Source: Pelomonas sp. BJYL3 (lineage in GTDB: Bacteria; Pseudomonadota; Gammaproteobacteria; Burkholderiales; Burkholderiaceae_C). From it: DNA of 64,000 nucleotides. Made by a program: the position numbers and the translations under genes. The stretch lies in assembly GCF_027257975.1 (NCBI RefSeq), contig NZ_JANZKX010000010.1, positions 1 to 64,000 of the forward strand, written 5' to 3'. Below are positions 27,391-36,069 of this stretch, piece by piece (the first letter of the stretch is position 1; each line of letters starts with the position of its first letter). Below the pieces are notes generated by a model that was not told the DNA's origin, searched no databases, and saw only the letters and a list, made by a program, of their open reading frames with translations.

Positions 27391-27578
27391 GGGCCCATGC
27401 TGAGACCTGGGTGGCTCATGGCGTGAGCCAGGTCGGGCCTGAGGCGCATCGAATGGCGCGGACCGTGGGCCGGGCGCCAGTTGTCCGCAGGAGCCCCGTG
27501 CGCCATGCAATGCCACGTGCCACGACAAGAGGCCGCAGGCAGCGGCGCCGACCCCGCGCCCCCTGGGGGGGGCCACTC

Positions 27579-27890
27579 CTATCCGGCCAGCAGCAGGCAG
27601 ACCAGGACGCCCCCCGCCAGCAGGGCTGGCCCAGACAGCAGCGCGAGCTCGATCTTTCGACGGCCTTTCCGTGGGGCGGGCAGACGCCAGTACGCAGCGC
27701 CGGCCAGAGCCATCGACACCAGCGAGAGCGCCCCGGCACCCAGGATGGCCACGCCATAGATGCCAATGATCGGCATGCCGCAACCCGGGGGCGGGTGCAG
27801 CCTGTCGAACGAGGCCAACTGCACCCTGGCCCACGCAGCCGGCAGGATCAGTGCGGCCATGAAGAGGGCCCAGGAGAACCGGCGGAGCAT
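27579..27890 (-). CDS. Small membrane protein of unknown function
   Basis: The product is 103 residues from ATG 27890. Three or four hydrophobic segments are visible: RRFSWALFMAALILPAAWA at the N terminus, MPIIGIYGVAILGAGALSLV, SMALAGAAYW and LLSGPALLAGGVLVCLLLA at the C terminus, with a basic loop PAPRKGRRK between the last two. The topology suggests a small inner-membrane protein. It lies between the ssrA terminator and another small gene, and no family was recognised. Confidence 0.6.
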   Translation of the reverse strand: MLRRFSWALFMAALILPAAWARVQLASFDRLHPPPGCGMPIIGIYGVAILGAGALSLVSMALAGAAYWRLPAPRKGRRKIELALLSGPALLAGGVLVCLLLAG

Positions 27891-28047
27891 GCAGTCGTGT
27901 CGTGTCAAGGTTTGGAAGGGGCCGCCGGCGTGGCAGCGCCAGGGCTGGCAGGATTCTCGGGCATCGTCCGTCAAGGTACAGAGGCCCGTGCTTGCGGGCT
28001 GACAGCGACAGCTGCCTCTTCTGCTGCGACGCGATCGCCACCAAAGG

Positions 28048-28079
28048 AAAAGCCCAAGTCAATCGATGACTTGGGCTTT
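28048..28079 (-). terminator. Terminator downstream of ssrA
   Basis: AAAGCCCAAGTCA and TGACTTGGGCTTT form a 13-base perfect stem around a 5-base loop. On the minus strand it ends in TTTTCC about 33 bases beyond the tmRNA 3' end. It is symmetric and could act in both directions. Confidence 0.85.
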
Positions 28080-28111
28080 CGTGGTTCAGCAGCATTCGCT
28101 GAACGCTGTAT

Positions 28112-28471
28112 TGGTGGAGCCGGCGGGAATTGAACCCGCGTCCGCAAGCCATCACCGGGCAGTTCTACATGCTTAGCTCTCTGATTTGATTCTCACGGTG
28201 CCAACGCGCAGGAGCACGCTTTGGACGCCGCCAGCTGAATAATCTCGTCGCCTGCCGTACAGCCCAACCGGCGACCAGCCTATGTGAATGACTCCGCAGG
28301 TGTTGCCACCCCAGCCCATAGGCCAACTGTTGCGGAGCCTCGTGCTAATTAAGCAGCGAGGGCAAACTTTTCGTCGTTTGCAGGTAGTTTTTTCCAGTGG
28401 ATTTACGAGCGAACTGGTGCTCGGCATGCCCTACTCCGGATCCGCACCCACGTCGAAACCAGGTCGGCCCC
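28112..28471 (-). ncRNA. ssrA: Transfer-messenger RNA (tmRNA)
   Basis: A one-piece tmRNA of about 360 bases. The 5' end reads GGGGCCGACCTGGTTTCGAC and the 3' end CGGGTTCAATTCCCGCCGGC then TCCACCA. GGGGCCG pairs with CGGCTCC in the acceptor stem, and GGTTCAATTCC is the T-arm. The tag reading frame at 381-349 below 28400 (28381-28349) encodes ANDEKFALAA and ends in TAA. tmRNA with SmpB frees stalled ribosomes and marks the truncated proteins for proteolysis. The CCA is genomically encoded. It lies directly downstream of gph on the same strand. Confidence 0.95.
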
Positions 28472-28485
28472 TTTCAGAACTTCAG

Positions 28486-28491
28486 ATTATG
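28486..28491 (-). promoter_or_regulatory. Possible -10 element of the ssrA promoter
   Basis: CATAAT on the minus strand lies 15 bases before the mature tmRNA 5' end, leaving room for the usual short precursor trimmed by RNase P. TTGAAG lies upstream, but at a spacing of only 13, so the -35 is unclear. The element overlaps the gph stop codon. Confidence 0.35.
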
Positions 28492-29197
28492 CCAGTTGCA
28501 GAGACTTCAAGAGGGCATCTGGCGTCTGAACGATGAAATCGGCACCCCAGGCCTCGATGGGCTCGCCCTGCCCCAGGTAACCCCAGGCCACGGCCACGGT
28601 GAGCATGCCGGCTGCACGGCCGGCCACGATGTCGCGCTCGTCGTCTCCCACATAGGCGCACTGCTCGGGCGCGACGCCCAGGCGGCGTGCGGCTTCCAGC
28701 AGGGGCGCGGGATGGGGCTTGGCGTGCGGCGTGGTGTCCCCGCCGATCACGGTGCCGGCGCGGGCTGCCAGACCCAGGCCTTCGGTCACGGGCAGCGCGA
28801 AGCGCTCAGCCTTGTTGGTCACGATGCCCCAGGGCATGGCGGCCAGCTCCAGGGCGTCGAGCAAGGGATGGACCTCCTCGAAGATGGCGGTCTCCTGGAG
28901 CATGCGGGCCTCGTAGCGCGCCAGGAAATCGGTGCGCAGGGACTCGAAGTCCAGGTGCGCCGGGGTGACCTGCAGGGAGACGGCCAGCATGCCGCGCGCG
29001 CCCGAGCCCACCATGGGGCGCAGCAGCGCGTAGTCCAGGGGCGGCAGGCCGCGCGCGGCACGCAGCTCGTTGGCGGCGCCGGCGAGGTCGGGTGCGCTGT
29101 CGATCAGGGTGCCGTCGAGGTCGAACAGCACGGCACGCAGGCCGGCCAGGCGGGTCTGCAGCGCGGCGCCCGTGTCGGGGCTCAGGCAGGTGTCCAT
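28487..29197 (-). CDS. gph: Phosphoglycolate phosphatase, HAD superfamily
   Basis: The product is 236 residues from ATG 29197; a TTG at 29212 overlapping the ubiG stop is an alternative. HAD motif I is FDLDGTLIDS (nucleophile Asp and Asp+2). Motif II is IVTNKAE, motif III contributes the Lys in AKPHP, and motif IV is YVGDDERDIVAGRAAGM. The helical cap is inserted between motifs I and II. The enzyme removes phosphate from 2-phosphoglycolate produced by DNA repair or oxygenation. Coupling to ubiG is the usual arrangement in beta- and gammaproteobacteria. Confidence 0.92.
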   Translation of the reverse strand: MDTCLSPDTGAALQTRLAGLRAVLFDLDGTLIDSAPDLAGAANELRAARGLPPLDYALLRPMVGSGARGMLAVSLQVTPAHLDFESLRTDFLARYEARMLQETAIFEEVHPLLDALELAAMPWGIVTNKAERFALPVTEGLGLAARAGTVIGGDTTPHAKPHPAPLLEAARRLGVAPEQCAYVGDDERDIVAGRAAGMLTVAVAWGYLGQGEPIEAWGADFIVQTPDALLKSLQLA

Positions 29198-29208
29198 GGG
29201 CGGGCCGC

Positions 29209-29913
29209 TCAAGCTGGACGACGCAGCGCGAACAGATAGTTCACGTCGGTGTCGGTGCCCAGGCTGTAGCGCTGGGTGAAGGGGTTGTAGCTGAGGCCCT
29301 TGCTGCTGTGCAGCTCCAGGCCGGCGTCGCGCGCCATGCGGGCCAGCTCGGCCGGCTTGATGAAGCGCGCGTACTCATGGGTGCCGGCCGGCAGCATCTT
29401 GAGCACGTACTCAGCGCCCACGATGGCCAGCAGGAAGCTCTTGAAGTTGCGATTCAGCGTGGACATGAAGACCCAGCCCCCCGGCTTCACCAGCGTGGCC
29501 AGGGCCTGCACCACCGAGGCTGGGTCGGGCACGTGCTCCAGCATCTCCATGCAGGTCACGGCGTCGAACTCGCCCGGGCGCTGCGCGGCCAGTTCCTCGA
29601 CAGCGATTTCCTGGTAGCTGACATGGGGCGTGCCGGCCTCCATGGCATGCAGCTGGGCCACGCGCAGGGCCTTGGTCGCGAGGTCGATGCCCAGGGCCTC
29701 GGCGCCCTTGCGGGCCAGGGAATCGGTGAGGATGCCGCCGCCGCAACCCACGTCCAGCACCTTGAGGCCGGCCAGGGGGCAGAGGCTGTCGATCCAGCCC
29801 AGGCGCAGGGGGTTGATCTGGTGCAGCGGCTTGAATTCGCTCTCGGGGTCCCACCAGCGATGGGCCAGCTCGCCGAATTTGGCCAGCTCTTGGGGGTCGG
29901 CATTGATCGTCAT
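29209..29913 (-). CDS. ubiG: Ubiquinone biosynthesis O-methyltransferase
   Basis: The product is 234 residues from ATG 29913; the frame extends eight codons further without support. The family start [20 protein letters not shown] is diagnostic. The SAM-binding motif I is [20 protein letters not shown], followed by GIDLA and [13 protein letters not shown], and a membrane-contacting loop lies around [19 protein letters not shown]. It methylates both hydroxyls (3-demethylubiquinone and the polyprenyl catechol) in ubiquinone synthesis, supplying the electron donor of the cyo oxidase in this window. It sits just upstream of gph. Confidence 0.95.
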   Translation of the reverse strand: MTINADPQELAKFGELAHRWWDPESEFKPLHQINPLRLGWIDSLCPLAGLKVLDVGCGGGILTDSLARKGAEALGIDLATKALRVAQLHAMEAGTPHVSYQEIAVEELAAQRPGEFDAVTCMEMLEHVPDPASVVQALATLVKPGGWVFMSTLNRNFKSFLLAIVGAEYVLKMLPAGTHEYARFIKPAELARMARDAGLELHSSKGLSYNPFTQRYSLGTDTDVNYLFALRRPA

Positions 29914-29976
29914 GGGGCGCAATGGTAAGTCAAGCACCCCTGCCCTGGCTTGACGCAGGCCCTGATGCAGCCGGGG

Positions 29977-31836
29977 TCAGCAGGCGCTGGCGGGCAGCGG
30001 GGTGTCATCCCAGCGCCGGCCTTCCGCCAGCCAGATCTCGTTGTGCGCGGCGCCGGCAGGGATCATGGGGAAGCAGTTCTCCTGCGCCGCCACTGCCACG
30101 TCCAGGAAGAAAGGGCCGTCAGAGGCGAGGCATTCGGCCAGGGCCTCCTCCAGCTCGGCCCGCTCGCTCACGCGGCGAGCCTGCCAGCCGAAGGCCCGGG
30201 CCAGGGCCACGAAGTCGGGCAGCGCCTCGGTATAGCTGTGGCTCAGGCGGTTGCCGTGGATCAGCTGCTGCCACTGCCGCACCATGCCCATGTAGCCGTT
30301 GTTGGACAGCACCAGCTTGACCGGCGTGCGGTGCTGCACGGCGGTGGACAGCTCCTGGATGTTCATCAGCACGGAGGCATCACCACTCACGCACACCACC
30401 AGGGCCTGCGGATGCCCCACCTGCGCCCCGATGGCAGCCGGCAGCCCGAAGCCCATGGTGCCCGCGCCGCCCGAGCTGAGCCAACGCCCCGGCGCATCCG
30501 GGGCCAGGTATTGCGCGGCCCACATCTGGTGCTGGCCCACGTCCGTTGCAACGATGGGCTCGCTGCCTTGCGCCGCCGCCCGCGCACGCAGCTGCCGCTG
30601 CAGCGTGCGCATCAGGGCTTGCGGCAGGATGGCGTCCTGCCTGTCCTCGAAGTCCAGGCATTGCCGGGCCTGCCAGCGGGCGATGCGGGCCCACCAGGGC
30701 GCCAGGCGCTCGCGCCGCGCCTCGGGGCTGCCCGGCTGCCGGGCCTGCCAACCTTGCAGCAGCAGTCCCAGACTCTCGCCGCAGTCGCCCAGCAGGGCCA
30801 CGTCGGCCTTGACGACCTTGTTGAGCGAGCGCGGGTCGATGTCCAGGTGCACGATGCGCGCCTGCGGACAGAAGCCCTGCAGCCGGCCGGTGACACGGTC
30901 GTCGAAGCGGGCGCCGACGCACACCACCAGATCCGCCTCATGCATGGCCAGATTGGCTTCCAGCGTGCCGTGCATGCCCAGCATGCCCAGGCTTTGCGGA
31001 TCCCGGGCCGGGAAGGCGCCCAGGCCCAGCAGGGTCAGCGTGCAGGGGGCGGCCGTGGCACGCACCAGCGCGGCGAAGCGCTCGCAGGCCGTCGGGCCGG
31101 CATTGATCAAGCCGCCACCGCCATAGAAGACCGGCCGCCGGGCCTCGAGCAGCAGCGCCAGCGCCGCGTCGACCTCGGCGGCCCCGGCCGCCACCGGCTG
31201 CTGCTCCGTCGCTTGCTCAGGCCGCCAGGGCGCGCTGCGGGCCGGGCCCTGCCAGTCCGGCAAGGGCGTCAGCTGCACGTCCTTGGGCAGATCCAGCAGC
31301 ACCGGGCCGGGTCGGCCGCCCAATGCCACCTCATAGGCCTTGACCACCGCCTCGCTGACGGCCGCGGCGCTGCGGATCTGATGGTTCCACTTGGTGACCG
31401 AGCGGGAGATGCCCAGGGCATCGCACTCCTGGAAGGCATCGGTGCCGATGGCCGTGGTGGCGACCTGGCCGCTGATGCACAGCACCGGAATGGAGTCGCA
31501 CAGCGCGTCCAGCAGGCCTGTCGTGGTGTTGCTCATGCCCGGGCCCGACGTCACGAAGACCACCCCCACCCGACCCGTCGCGCGCGCATAGCCCTCGGCG
31601 GCGTGCACGGCAGCCTGCTCGTGGCGCACCAGCACATGGCGCAGGCGCGGCTGGGCGTGCAGGGCGTCGTACAGCGGCAGGACCGCGCCGCCTGGGTAGC
31701 CAAAGACGGTGTCCACGCCCAGGCTCAGCAAGGTCTCGATGAGGGCCGCAGCGCCATTGAAGGCGGGCGCCGGGGCAGGCGATGCAGCAGGCAATGCAAC
31801 AGGCAGGAGGCAGGCGGAGGCGAGCGGAGCATTCAT
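29977..31836 (-). CDS. Acetolactate synthase large subunit (orphan, IlvG/IlvB type)
   Basis: The product is 619 residues from ATG 31836, with an Ala/Pro-rich leader of about 25 residues. The thiamine pyrophosphate enzyme domains are in normal order: [15 protein letters not shown] and the catalytic Glu in [19 protein letters not shown], a central FAD-binding domain with [12 protein letters not shown], then [10 protein letters not shown] and the Mg-TPP motif SGDASVLMN...[12 protein letters not shown]. These mark true acetohydroxyacid synthase, which condenses pyruvate with pyruvate or 2-oxobutyrate for branched amino acids. No small regulatory subunit (ilvN/ilvH) or ilvC lies nearby. It is divergent from an Lrp-type regulator that probably controls it. 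Confidence 0.88.
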   Translation of the reverse strand: MNAPLASACLLPVALPAASPAPAPAFNGAAALIETLLSLGVDTVFGYPGGAVLPLYDALHAQPRLRHVLVRHEQAAVHAAEGYARATGRVGVVFVTSGPGMSNTTTGLLDALCDSIPVLCISGQVATTAIGTDAFQECDALGISRSVTKWNHQIRSAAAVSEAVVKAYEVALGGRPGPVLLDLPKDVQLTPLPDWQGPARSAPWRPEQATEQQPVAAGAAEVDAALALLLEARRPVFYGGGGLINAGPTACERFAALVRATAAPCTLTLLGLGAFPARDPQSLGMLGMHGTLEANLAMHEADLVVCVGARFDDRVTGRLQGFCPQARIVHLDIDPRSLNKVVKADVALLGDCGESLGLLLQGWQARQPGSPEARRERLAPWWARIARWQARQCLDFEDRQDAILPQALMRTLQRQLRARAAAQGSEPIVATDVGQHQMWAAQYLAPDAPGRWLSSGGAGTMGFGLPAAIGAQVGHPQALVVCVSGDASVLMNIQELSTAVQHRTPVKLVLSNNGYMGMVRQWQQLIHGNRLSHSYTEALPDFVALARAFGWQARRVSERAELEEALAECLASDGPFFLDVAVAAQENCFPMIPAGAAHNEIWLAEGRRWDDTPLPASAC

Positions 31837-31860
31837 GGATTCAGTGTCCCTGAGGCCGAT

Positions 31861-31875
31861 CAGGAATACTTCCTG
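31861..31875. promoter_or_regulatory. Operator-like palindrome between the synthase and lrp-type genes
   Basis: CAGGAA-TAC-TTCCTG is a perfect 6-3-6 palindrome in an AT-richer stretch; a further half-site TTCCTG occurs at 31910-31915. The size and symmetry fit an Lrp/AsnC dimer site, and it lies just downstream of the predicted synthase transcription start. Confidence 0.55.
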
Positions 31876-31892
31876 ATTTTTCGCCAGCAAAG

Positions 31893-31921
31893 GCTATATT
31901 CAGCAAATCTTCCTGCGCCAA
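31893..31921 (-). promoter_or_regulatory. Predicted sigma-70 promoter of the acetolactate synthase gene
   Basis: On the minus strand TTGGCG (31921-31916) is separated by 17 bases from TATAGC (31898-31893). The start would fall near 31886, giving a leader of about 50 bases. On the plus strand the overlapping TATATT (31895-31900) could be the -10 of the lrp-type gene, so the two promoters face each other. Confidence 0.5.
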
Positions 31922-31935
31922 GAAAAATTCACAGA

Positions 31936-32397
31936 ATGAAGCTGGATAAATTCGACCTCGCCATCCTGTCCGAGCTTCAGAAGGACGCCCGCAAGAGCCT
32001 GCAGGACATCAGCCAGGCCGTGGGGCTCAGCACCTCACCGTGCTGGACCCGCATCAAGCGCATGGAGGAAGCCGGCGTGATCGAGGGCTATGCCGTGCGG
32101 GTGAACCCGGCCGCCGTCGGACTGGGGGACACGGTCATCGTGCATGTGACCCTGGACAGCCACTCGGACGAAGCCCTCTTCGAGTTCGGCCGGGCCCTGG
32201 AGCAGATTCCCGAGGTGCTGGAGGCCTTCCTGGTCTCGGGGGACTATGACTACTACGTGCGCATCGCCGTCGCCGACACCCGGGACTACGAGCGACTGCT
32301 GCGCGAGCGGCTCTACAAGATTCCCGGCATCCGCCACAGCAAGTCCAGCTTCGTGCTGCGCCAGCTGAAGCAGAGCCTGCTGCCCCTGCAGCGCTGA
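31936..32397 (+). CDS. Lrp/AsnC-family transcriptional regulator
   Basis: The product is 153 residues from ATG 31936. The N-terminal winged helix reads LDKFDLAILSELQKDARKSL and the recognition helix is SPCWTRIKRMEEAGVI. The C-terminal RAM/ligand domain contains VEAFLVSGDYDYYVRIAVAD, with the GDYD turn that binds amino acids in Lrp proteins. It is divergent from the orphan acetolactate synthase gene and shares a short regulatory region with a palindrome, so autoregulation and control of that gene by an amino acid are likely. It is followed by a strong terminator. Confidence 0.92.
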   Translation: MKLDKFDLAILSELQKDARKSLQDISQAVGLSTSPCWTRIKRMEEAGVIEGYAVRVNPAAVGLGDTVIVHVTLDSHSDEALFEFGRALEQIPEVLEAFLVSGDYDYYVRIAVADTRDYERLLRERLYKIPGIRHSKSSFVLRQLKQSLLPLQR

Positions 32398-32416
32398 GCC
32401 GGCAGGCGCCCCAATG

Positions 32417-32454
32417 AAAAAACCGCCGGTCCCCGAGGCCGGGGCGGCGGTTTT
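32417..32454. terminator. Bidirectional terminator after the lrp-type gene
   Basis: AAAACCGCCG...CCCC-GAGGCC-GGGG-CGGCGGTTTT forms a long GC stem flanked by A6 on one side and T4 on the other, serving the lrp-type gene and the convergent Lys-rich gene at 32491. Confidence 0.85.
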
Positions 32455-32490
32455 CACGGGCTGGCGCAGGGGCTGTGCCGGCGGCCGGAC

Positions 32491-32811
32491 TCAGTGCATG
32501 GCCTTGCCGTGCTTGTGGCTGGCCTTCACCTTGGCCGGTGAGGTGGCCTTGTGCTGTTTGCCGGCGGCCTTCTTGCCGGACTTCTTGGTGGCCTTCTTGC
32601 CTGCGGTGGCCGACTTCTTGTGGGCCTTCTTGGCCTTCACAGCAGGCTGCTGCACGGCGGCCTGCTGCATGGGCTGGGCAGCCACGGCGGGAGCCACGGC
32701 CGGCTGAGGCGTGACCAGGGGAGCCGCGGGCTGCACGGTGCCCTGGGCTTGCTGAGCGAGGGCTGGCAGAGCCAGCAGGCTGGCAAGGCTGAGGGTCAGG
32801 ATGCTTTTCAT
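32491..32811 (-). CDS. Small exported Lys/Ala-rich protein
   Basis: The product is 106 residues from ATG 32811. Residues 1-20 are a clear signal peptide (MKSILTLSLASLLALPALAQ). A Pro/Ala/Gln/Val-rich linker follows, then a 45-residue strongly basic tail of KKAHKKS-, KKATKKS- and KKAAGKQ-type repeats ending in His and Lys. The basic tail resembles the C-terminal tails of histone H1-like proteins, but this protein is predicted to be exported to the periplasm. Binding of outer-membrane lipopolysaccharide, peptidoglycan or nucleic acid outside the cell is conceivable. No function is established. Confidence 0.75.
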   Translation of the reverse strand: MKSILTLSLASLLALPALAQQAQGTVQPAAPLVTPQPAVAPAVAAQPMQQAAVQQPAVKAKKAHKKSATAGKKATKKSGKKAAGKQHKATSPAKVKASHKHGKAMH

Positions 32812-32859
32812 GTGCGGAATTCCAATCAAGGGACTGCTGCGAAGTCTAAGCGCTGCTCT

Positions 32860-33708
32860 TCACTCGAACACGCCCTGGCGCAGCCATTTTGTTGCCACCC
32901 ATTTCTCCCCTTCCAGCACCGGCGAACCGCCGTGCAGGGTGAGGGTCGAAGGATCTGGCTGGCCATAGCTGAAGAACACGGCATTGCCCTTCACCGGCGC
33001 CACTTCCAGGCGGCTGTCGGGGAAGATGGTGCCACCGCCGCGGCGCGGCGTATTGAGATACATCACGAGCGTGCCCACGCGCTGCCCGCCGCGCTGGAGG
33101 ATGGACGGCGTGCTGGCGTGGTAGGGGTCGAAGTAGTCGTAGTGCGGCAGGTACTCGGCGCCCGGCTTGTAGCGCAGCACCTGCAGACCCTCGCCGTTCT
33201 GCACCGGCCAGTTCAGCAAGGCCGCGATGCGGGCCTCGATGCGCGCGCACAGCTCGTTCTCGCCACGCTCGAAGAACATGCCGTCGCTGGTGCGGGCGGT
33301 GTTGACCTCGCTGCCGTCGACCTTCACGGCCACGGTCTCCGAGCGGCTCAGGCGGTCGCGGCTGAACGCCACCAGGGCGTCGCACTCCTCGTGCGAAAGC
33401 AGCTCGCCAAAGAGCACGACGCGGGGGTGGGCCAGGGTCAGCAGCACCTTGACGTCACGGTCCAGGGCGCGGATCACCGTGGGCTGCCCCGTCAGGTCCG
33501 GCTCCGGCAGCGAATCGGTGAAGGGCTTGCCCGCGCGCCGGGCTTCGTCCTTCTGGTGGGCTTGGGAGACCTGCGCGAATGCCGTCTTCGCCACGGTCTC
33601 GTCCCAGCCGCTCTGCACCATGGCCTGCAGGATCTTGTCGCCAGACACGCCGGCGCTGATCTGCTCGATGATCCAGCGACACAACTCGGGAGATGCAGCC
33701 TGCCCCAT
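32860..33708 (-). CDS. 2-oxoglutarate/Fe(II)-dependent prolyl 4-hydroxylase-like protein
   Basis: The product is 282 residues with AAGGAGAGG just before the ATG. A helical N-terminal part (1-100) precedes the double-stranded beta-helix domain. The Fe ligands are His and Asp in YLPHYDYFDPY and the distal His in LTLHGGSPV; Lys ten residues later (EGEKW) binds 2-oxoglutarate. VMYLNTPRRGGGTIFPD is the family core. The enzyme hydroxylates a protein side chain, probably proline, in the cytoplasm. The target is unknown; bacterial P4H homologues act on proteins such as EF-Tu. It lies 24 bases downstream of yaaA on the same strand. Confidence 0.88.
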   Translation of the reverse strand: MGQAASPELCRWIIEQISAGVSGDKILQAMVQSGWDETVAKTAFAQVSQAHQKDEARRAGKPFTDSLPEPDLTGQPTVIRALDRDVKVLLTLAHPRVVLFGELLSHEECDALVAFSRDRLSRSETVAVKVDGSEVNTARTSDGMFFERGENELCARIEARIAALLNWPVQNGEGLQVLRYKPGAEYLPHYDYFDPYHASTPSILQRGGQRVGTLVMYLNTPRRGGGTIFPDSRLEVAPVKGNAVFFSYGQPDPSTLTLHGGSPVLEGEKWVATKWLRQGVFE

Positions 33709-33732
33709 CGTCCTCTCCTTGCTCTCCTTGAT

Positions 33733-34512
33733 TCAGCGCTTGCGGCGGAACACCAGGCGCTCCGGCGTGGAGGCCTCGGCCGCGAAGGCGTAGTCGTCCA
33801 CGGCAAAGTCTTTCAGCCCCTCGGGGCGGTCCACGCCCTGCTCGATGCAGTAGCGGGCCATCAGGCCGCGCGCACGCTTGGCAAAGAAGCTGATGATCTT
33901 GTAGCCGCTGCCTTTCCAGTCCTCGAACTGGCAGTCGATGACACGCGGATGCAGCGCCTTGCGGTCCGCGGCCTTGAAGTATTCCTGCGAAGCCAGGTTG
34001 ATGATCACCGGCACATGCGAGGCGGCCGCCCGGGCATTGAGATGCTCGGCGATGCGGTCGCCCCAGAAGCCGTAGAGATTGCGCCCCCGCGGCGTGGCCA
34101 GCGAGGTGCCCATCTCCAGGCGGTAGGGCTGCATGCGGTCCAGGGGCCGCAGCACGCCATAGAGGCCCGAGAGGATCAGCACATGATCCTGCGCCCAGCG
34201 CAGCTGCTTCAGGCTGAGGCTTTTCGCGTCCAGCCCGTCGTAGACGTCACCGTTGAAGGCCAGCACCGCGGGCTTGCTGTTCTCGGGCGTGAAGCGCGGC
34301 TCCCAGGCCTGGTAGCGCGCCACGTTGAGGGCGGCCAGCGCATCCGAGAGGTCCATCAGCCGCGCGATGTCGGCCGTCGTGTGCCGGCGCAGGACCTCGA
34401 TCAGCTCGATGGACTCGGGGATGAACTGCGGCTCGGTGGCCAGGGCCTCGACGGCCGGCGAGACCGGGCTGTCGTAGTCCAGGGATTTCGCGGGCGAAAG
34501 CAGGAACAGCAT
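33733..34512 (-). CDS. yaaA: Peroxide stress protein YaaA (DUF328/UPF0246)
   Basis: The product is 259 residues, the usual length. It begins MLFLLSPAKSLDY, and the family signatures AFNGDVYDGLDA, LSGLYGVLRPLD, YRLEMGT, NLYGFWGDRI and NLASQEYFKA are all present, with the C-terminal CQFEDWKGSGYKIISFFAKRARGLMARY. YaaA limits free iron and oxidative DNA damage during hydrogen peroxide stress in E. coli and has a DNA-binding helix-hairpin-helix fold. It probably forms a two-gene unit with the hydroxylase gene downstream. Confidence 0.95.
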   Translation of the reverse strand: MLFLLSPAKSLDYDSPVSPAVEALATEPQFIPESIELIEVLRRHTTADIARLMDLSDALAALNVARYQAWEPRFTPENSKPAVLAFNGDVYDGLDAKSLSLKQLRWAQDHVLILSGLYGVLRPLDRMQPYRLEMGTSLATPRGRNLYGFWGDRIAEHLNARAAASHVPVIINLASQEYFKAADRKALHPRVIDCQFEDWKGSGYKIISFFAKRARGLMARYCIEQGVDRPEGLKDFAVDDYAFAAEASTPERLVFRRKR

Positions 34513-34591
34513 GGATCGGAGAAGACTCGTGCGAGCGGAGGCGGCAGGCGGGGTCAGGTGATGCCCCCATTGTGTCGCAGTACCAATGACA

Positions 34592-34618
34592 AGGCCCGCT
34601 GCACGGCACAGCGGGCCT
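34592..34618 (-). terminator. Terminator downstream of tolC
   Basis: AGGCCCGCTG and CAGCGGGCCT pair around a 7-base loop, followed on the minus strand by TTGTCATT. It lies 30 bases beyond the tolC stop. Confidence 0.7.
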
Positions 34619-34647
34619 GGAGTGATGCCGGGCAGCGCCCGCGCCGC

Positions 34648-36024
34648 CTACTTGGCCAGCAGGGCGTTGACGGCAGCCAGGTCCTCGGGACGCAGCTGGC
34701 CCGAAGCCTGACGCAGCTTGAGGCTGTTGAGCACCACGTCGTAGCGGGCCTTGGCCAGGTCGCGCTGGGTGGAGAAGAGCTGAGTCTGGGCGTTCAGCAC
34801 GTCCAGGTTGACCCGCACGCCCAGCTTGTAGCCCAGCTGCGTGGCTTCCAGGGCCAGCTTGGTGGAGGCCTCAGCGGCCTCGTAGGCCTTGACCTGGGCG
34901 CGCAGGGACTGCACGCCGAAGAAGGCGCGCTTGGTGGCTTCGGAGATGCTGCGGCGGGCGAAGTCGAGGTCGTTGCGCGACTTCTCTTCCAGCTTCAGCG
35001 TTTCCTTGATGCGGTTGTCGTTGTAGCCGCCCGTGTACAGCGGGATGTTGAGCTCCAGGCCCACCTTGGCTTGGCGGGTGGTGCCGGGGATCTGCACGTC
35101 GCCGCGGTTGTTGACCACGCCCAGCGAGCCGTTGGCATCCACCGTCGGGCCGTTGGCGGCCTTGGCCTTTTCGGTCTCCAGGCGCGCGACTTCCAGGCCC
35201 AGCTGGGCCTTGCGGATCACCGGGTGCTGCTCGGATTGGCTCACCCAGGTCTCGACCTGGTCGGAGGCCAGGGCCGGCAGGGCCACGGGCTGGGCCAGGG
35301 GCTTGGGATCGACGCCCACGCGGCCGACGATCTGGTCCAGCGTGACCTGCTTGACGCGCAGGTCGTTGTCGGCGGCCAGTTCCTGGGCGGTGGCCAGGTC
35401 ATAGCGGGCCTGGGCTTCGCGGGTGTCGGTGATGGTGGCGGTGCCCACCTCGAAATTGCGCTTGGCGGAGGCCAGCTGCTCGGCCACGGCCTTCTTGTTG
35501 CCCTGGGCGGTGGCCAGGGTGTCGCGGGCATTGAGCACGTCGAAGTAAGCCTGGGCCACGCGGACGATCAGGTCCTGCTCGGCCGATTCCAGGTCGGCGC
35601 GGGCCACGCCCAGGCCGCGCTGGGCCTGCTCGATGGTGACGGCATTGCCGCGGTTGTAGACCGAGTACTTGGCGCTGAGGCCCAGCTGCGTGGCCGTGGA
35701 GTTCATGGTGGCCGAGGGCACCGTCACCGGGCCGGCGGCGCTCATCGCGCCATAGCTGGGCGTGTGGGTCTGGGTCTTGTAGACGCTGGTGCCGGCGCCG
35801 AGCGTGGGACGCGCCAGGGCATCCGCCTGCCCTGCCTTGAACTCGGCCGACTCGGCCTGCGCCCGCGCGGCCAGGTAGCTGGCGTCATAGGCACGGGCTG
35901 CGTCATAGAGCTCCTGCAGGCTCTGGGCCTGCACCGTCGACACCCCACCGAACAACAGGCCCAGGGTGGCGGCCAGGACACTGGCCCGCGGACGCAAAGA
36001 GGAAGAGAGTCGATCAGCAGCCAT
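34648..36024 (-). CDS. tolC: TolC-family outer-membrane channel protein
   Basis: The product is 458 residues from ATG 36024, with AAGGAAG 6 bases upstream. The signal peptide is residues 1-34, ending VQAQ. The mature protein starts SLQELYDAARAYDASYLAARA, the usual TolC opening, and shows the internal duplication of coiled-coil halves (SAEQDLIVRVAQAYFDVL and SISEATKRAFFGVQSL), with GTATITDTREAQARYDLATA. TolC trimers form the exit duct for type I secretion and RND/ABC efflux. Encoded after a rhodanese and a Pcm-like enzyme, as is common in betaproteobacteria, it may be the housekeeping TolC. Confidence 0.92.
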   Translation of the reverse strand: MAADRLSSSLRPRASVLAATLGLLFGGVSTVQAQSLQELYDAARAYDASYLAARAQAESAEFKAGQADALARPTLGAGTSVYKTQTHTPSYGAMSAAGPVTVPSATMNSTATQLGLSAKYSVYNRGNAVTIEQAQRGLGVARADLESAEQDLIVRVAQAYFDVLNARDTLATAQGNKKAVAEQLASAKRNFEVGTATITDTREAQARYDLATAQELAADNDLRVKQVTLDQIVGRVGVDPKPLAQPVALPALASDQVETWVSQSEQHPVIRKAQLGLEVARLETEKAKAANGPTVDANGSLGVVNNRGDVQIPGTTRQAKVGLELNIPLYTGGYNDNRIKETLKLEEKSRNDLDFARRSISEATKRAFFGVQSLRAQVKAYEAAEASTKLALEATQLGYKLGVRVNLDVLNAQTQLFSTQRDLAKARYDVVLNSLKLRQASGQLRPEDLAAVNALLAK

Positions 36025-36069
36025 GAAGCTTCCTTGCAGCAATGGTTTTGATGGTTGTTCGGTTGGCAA

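Noticed and set aside
28112-28180. A tRNA gene, suggested by GGTTCAATTCC and a CCA end
   Set aside because: The matching 5' half lies 300 bases away together with a tag-coding frame, which identifies a tmRNA instead.
28112-28471. Genomic island inserted at ssrA
   Set aside because: ssrA is a common integration site, but no integrase, no repeated ssrA 3' end and no foreign block were seen on either side.
32551-36051. 1166-codon plus-strand frame
   Set aside because: Antisense to five recognisable minus-strand genes (Lys-rich protein, hydroxylase, yaaA, tolC and spacer sequence).
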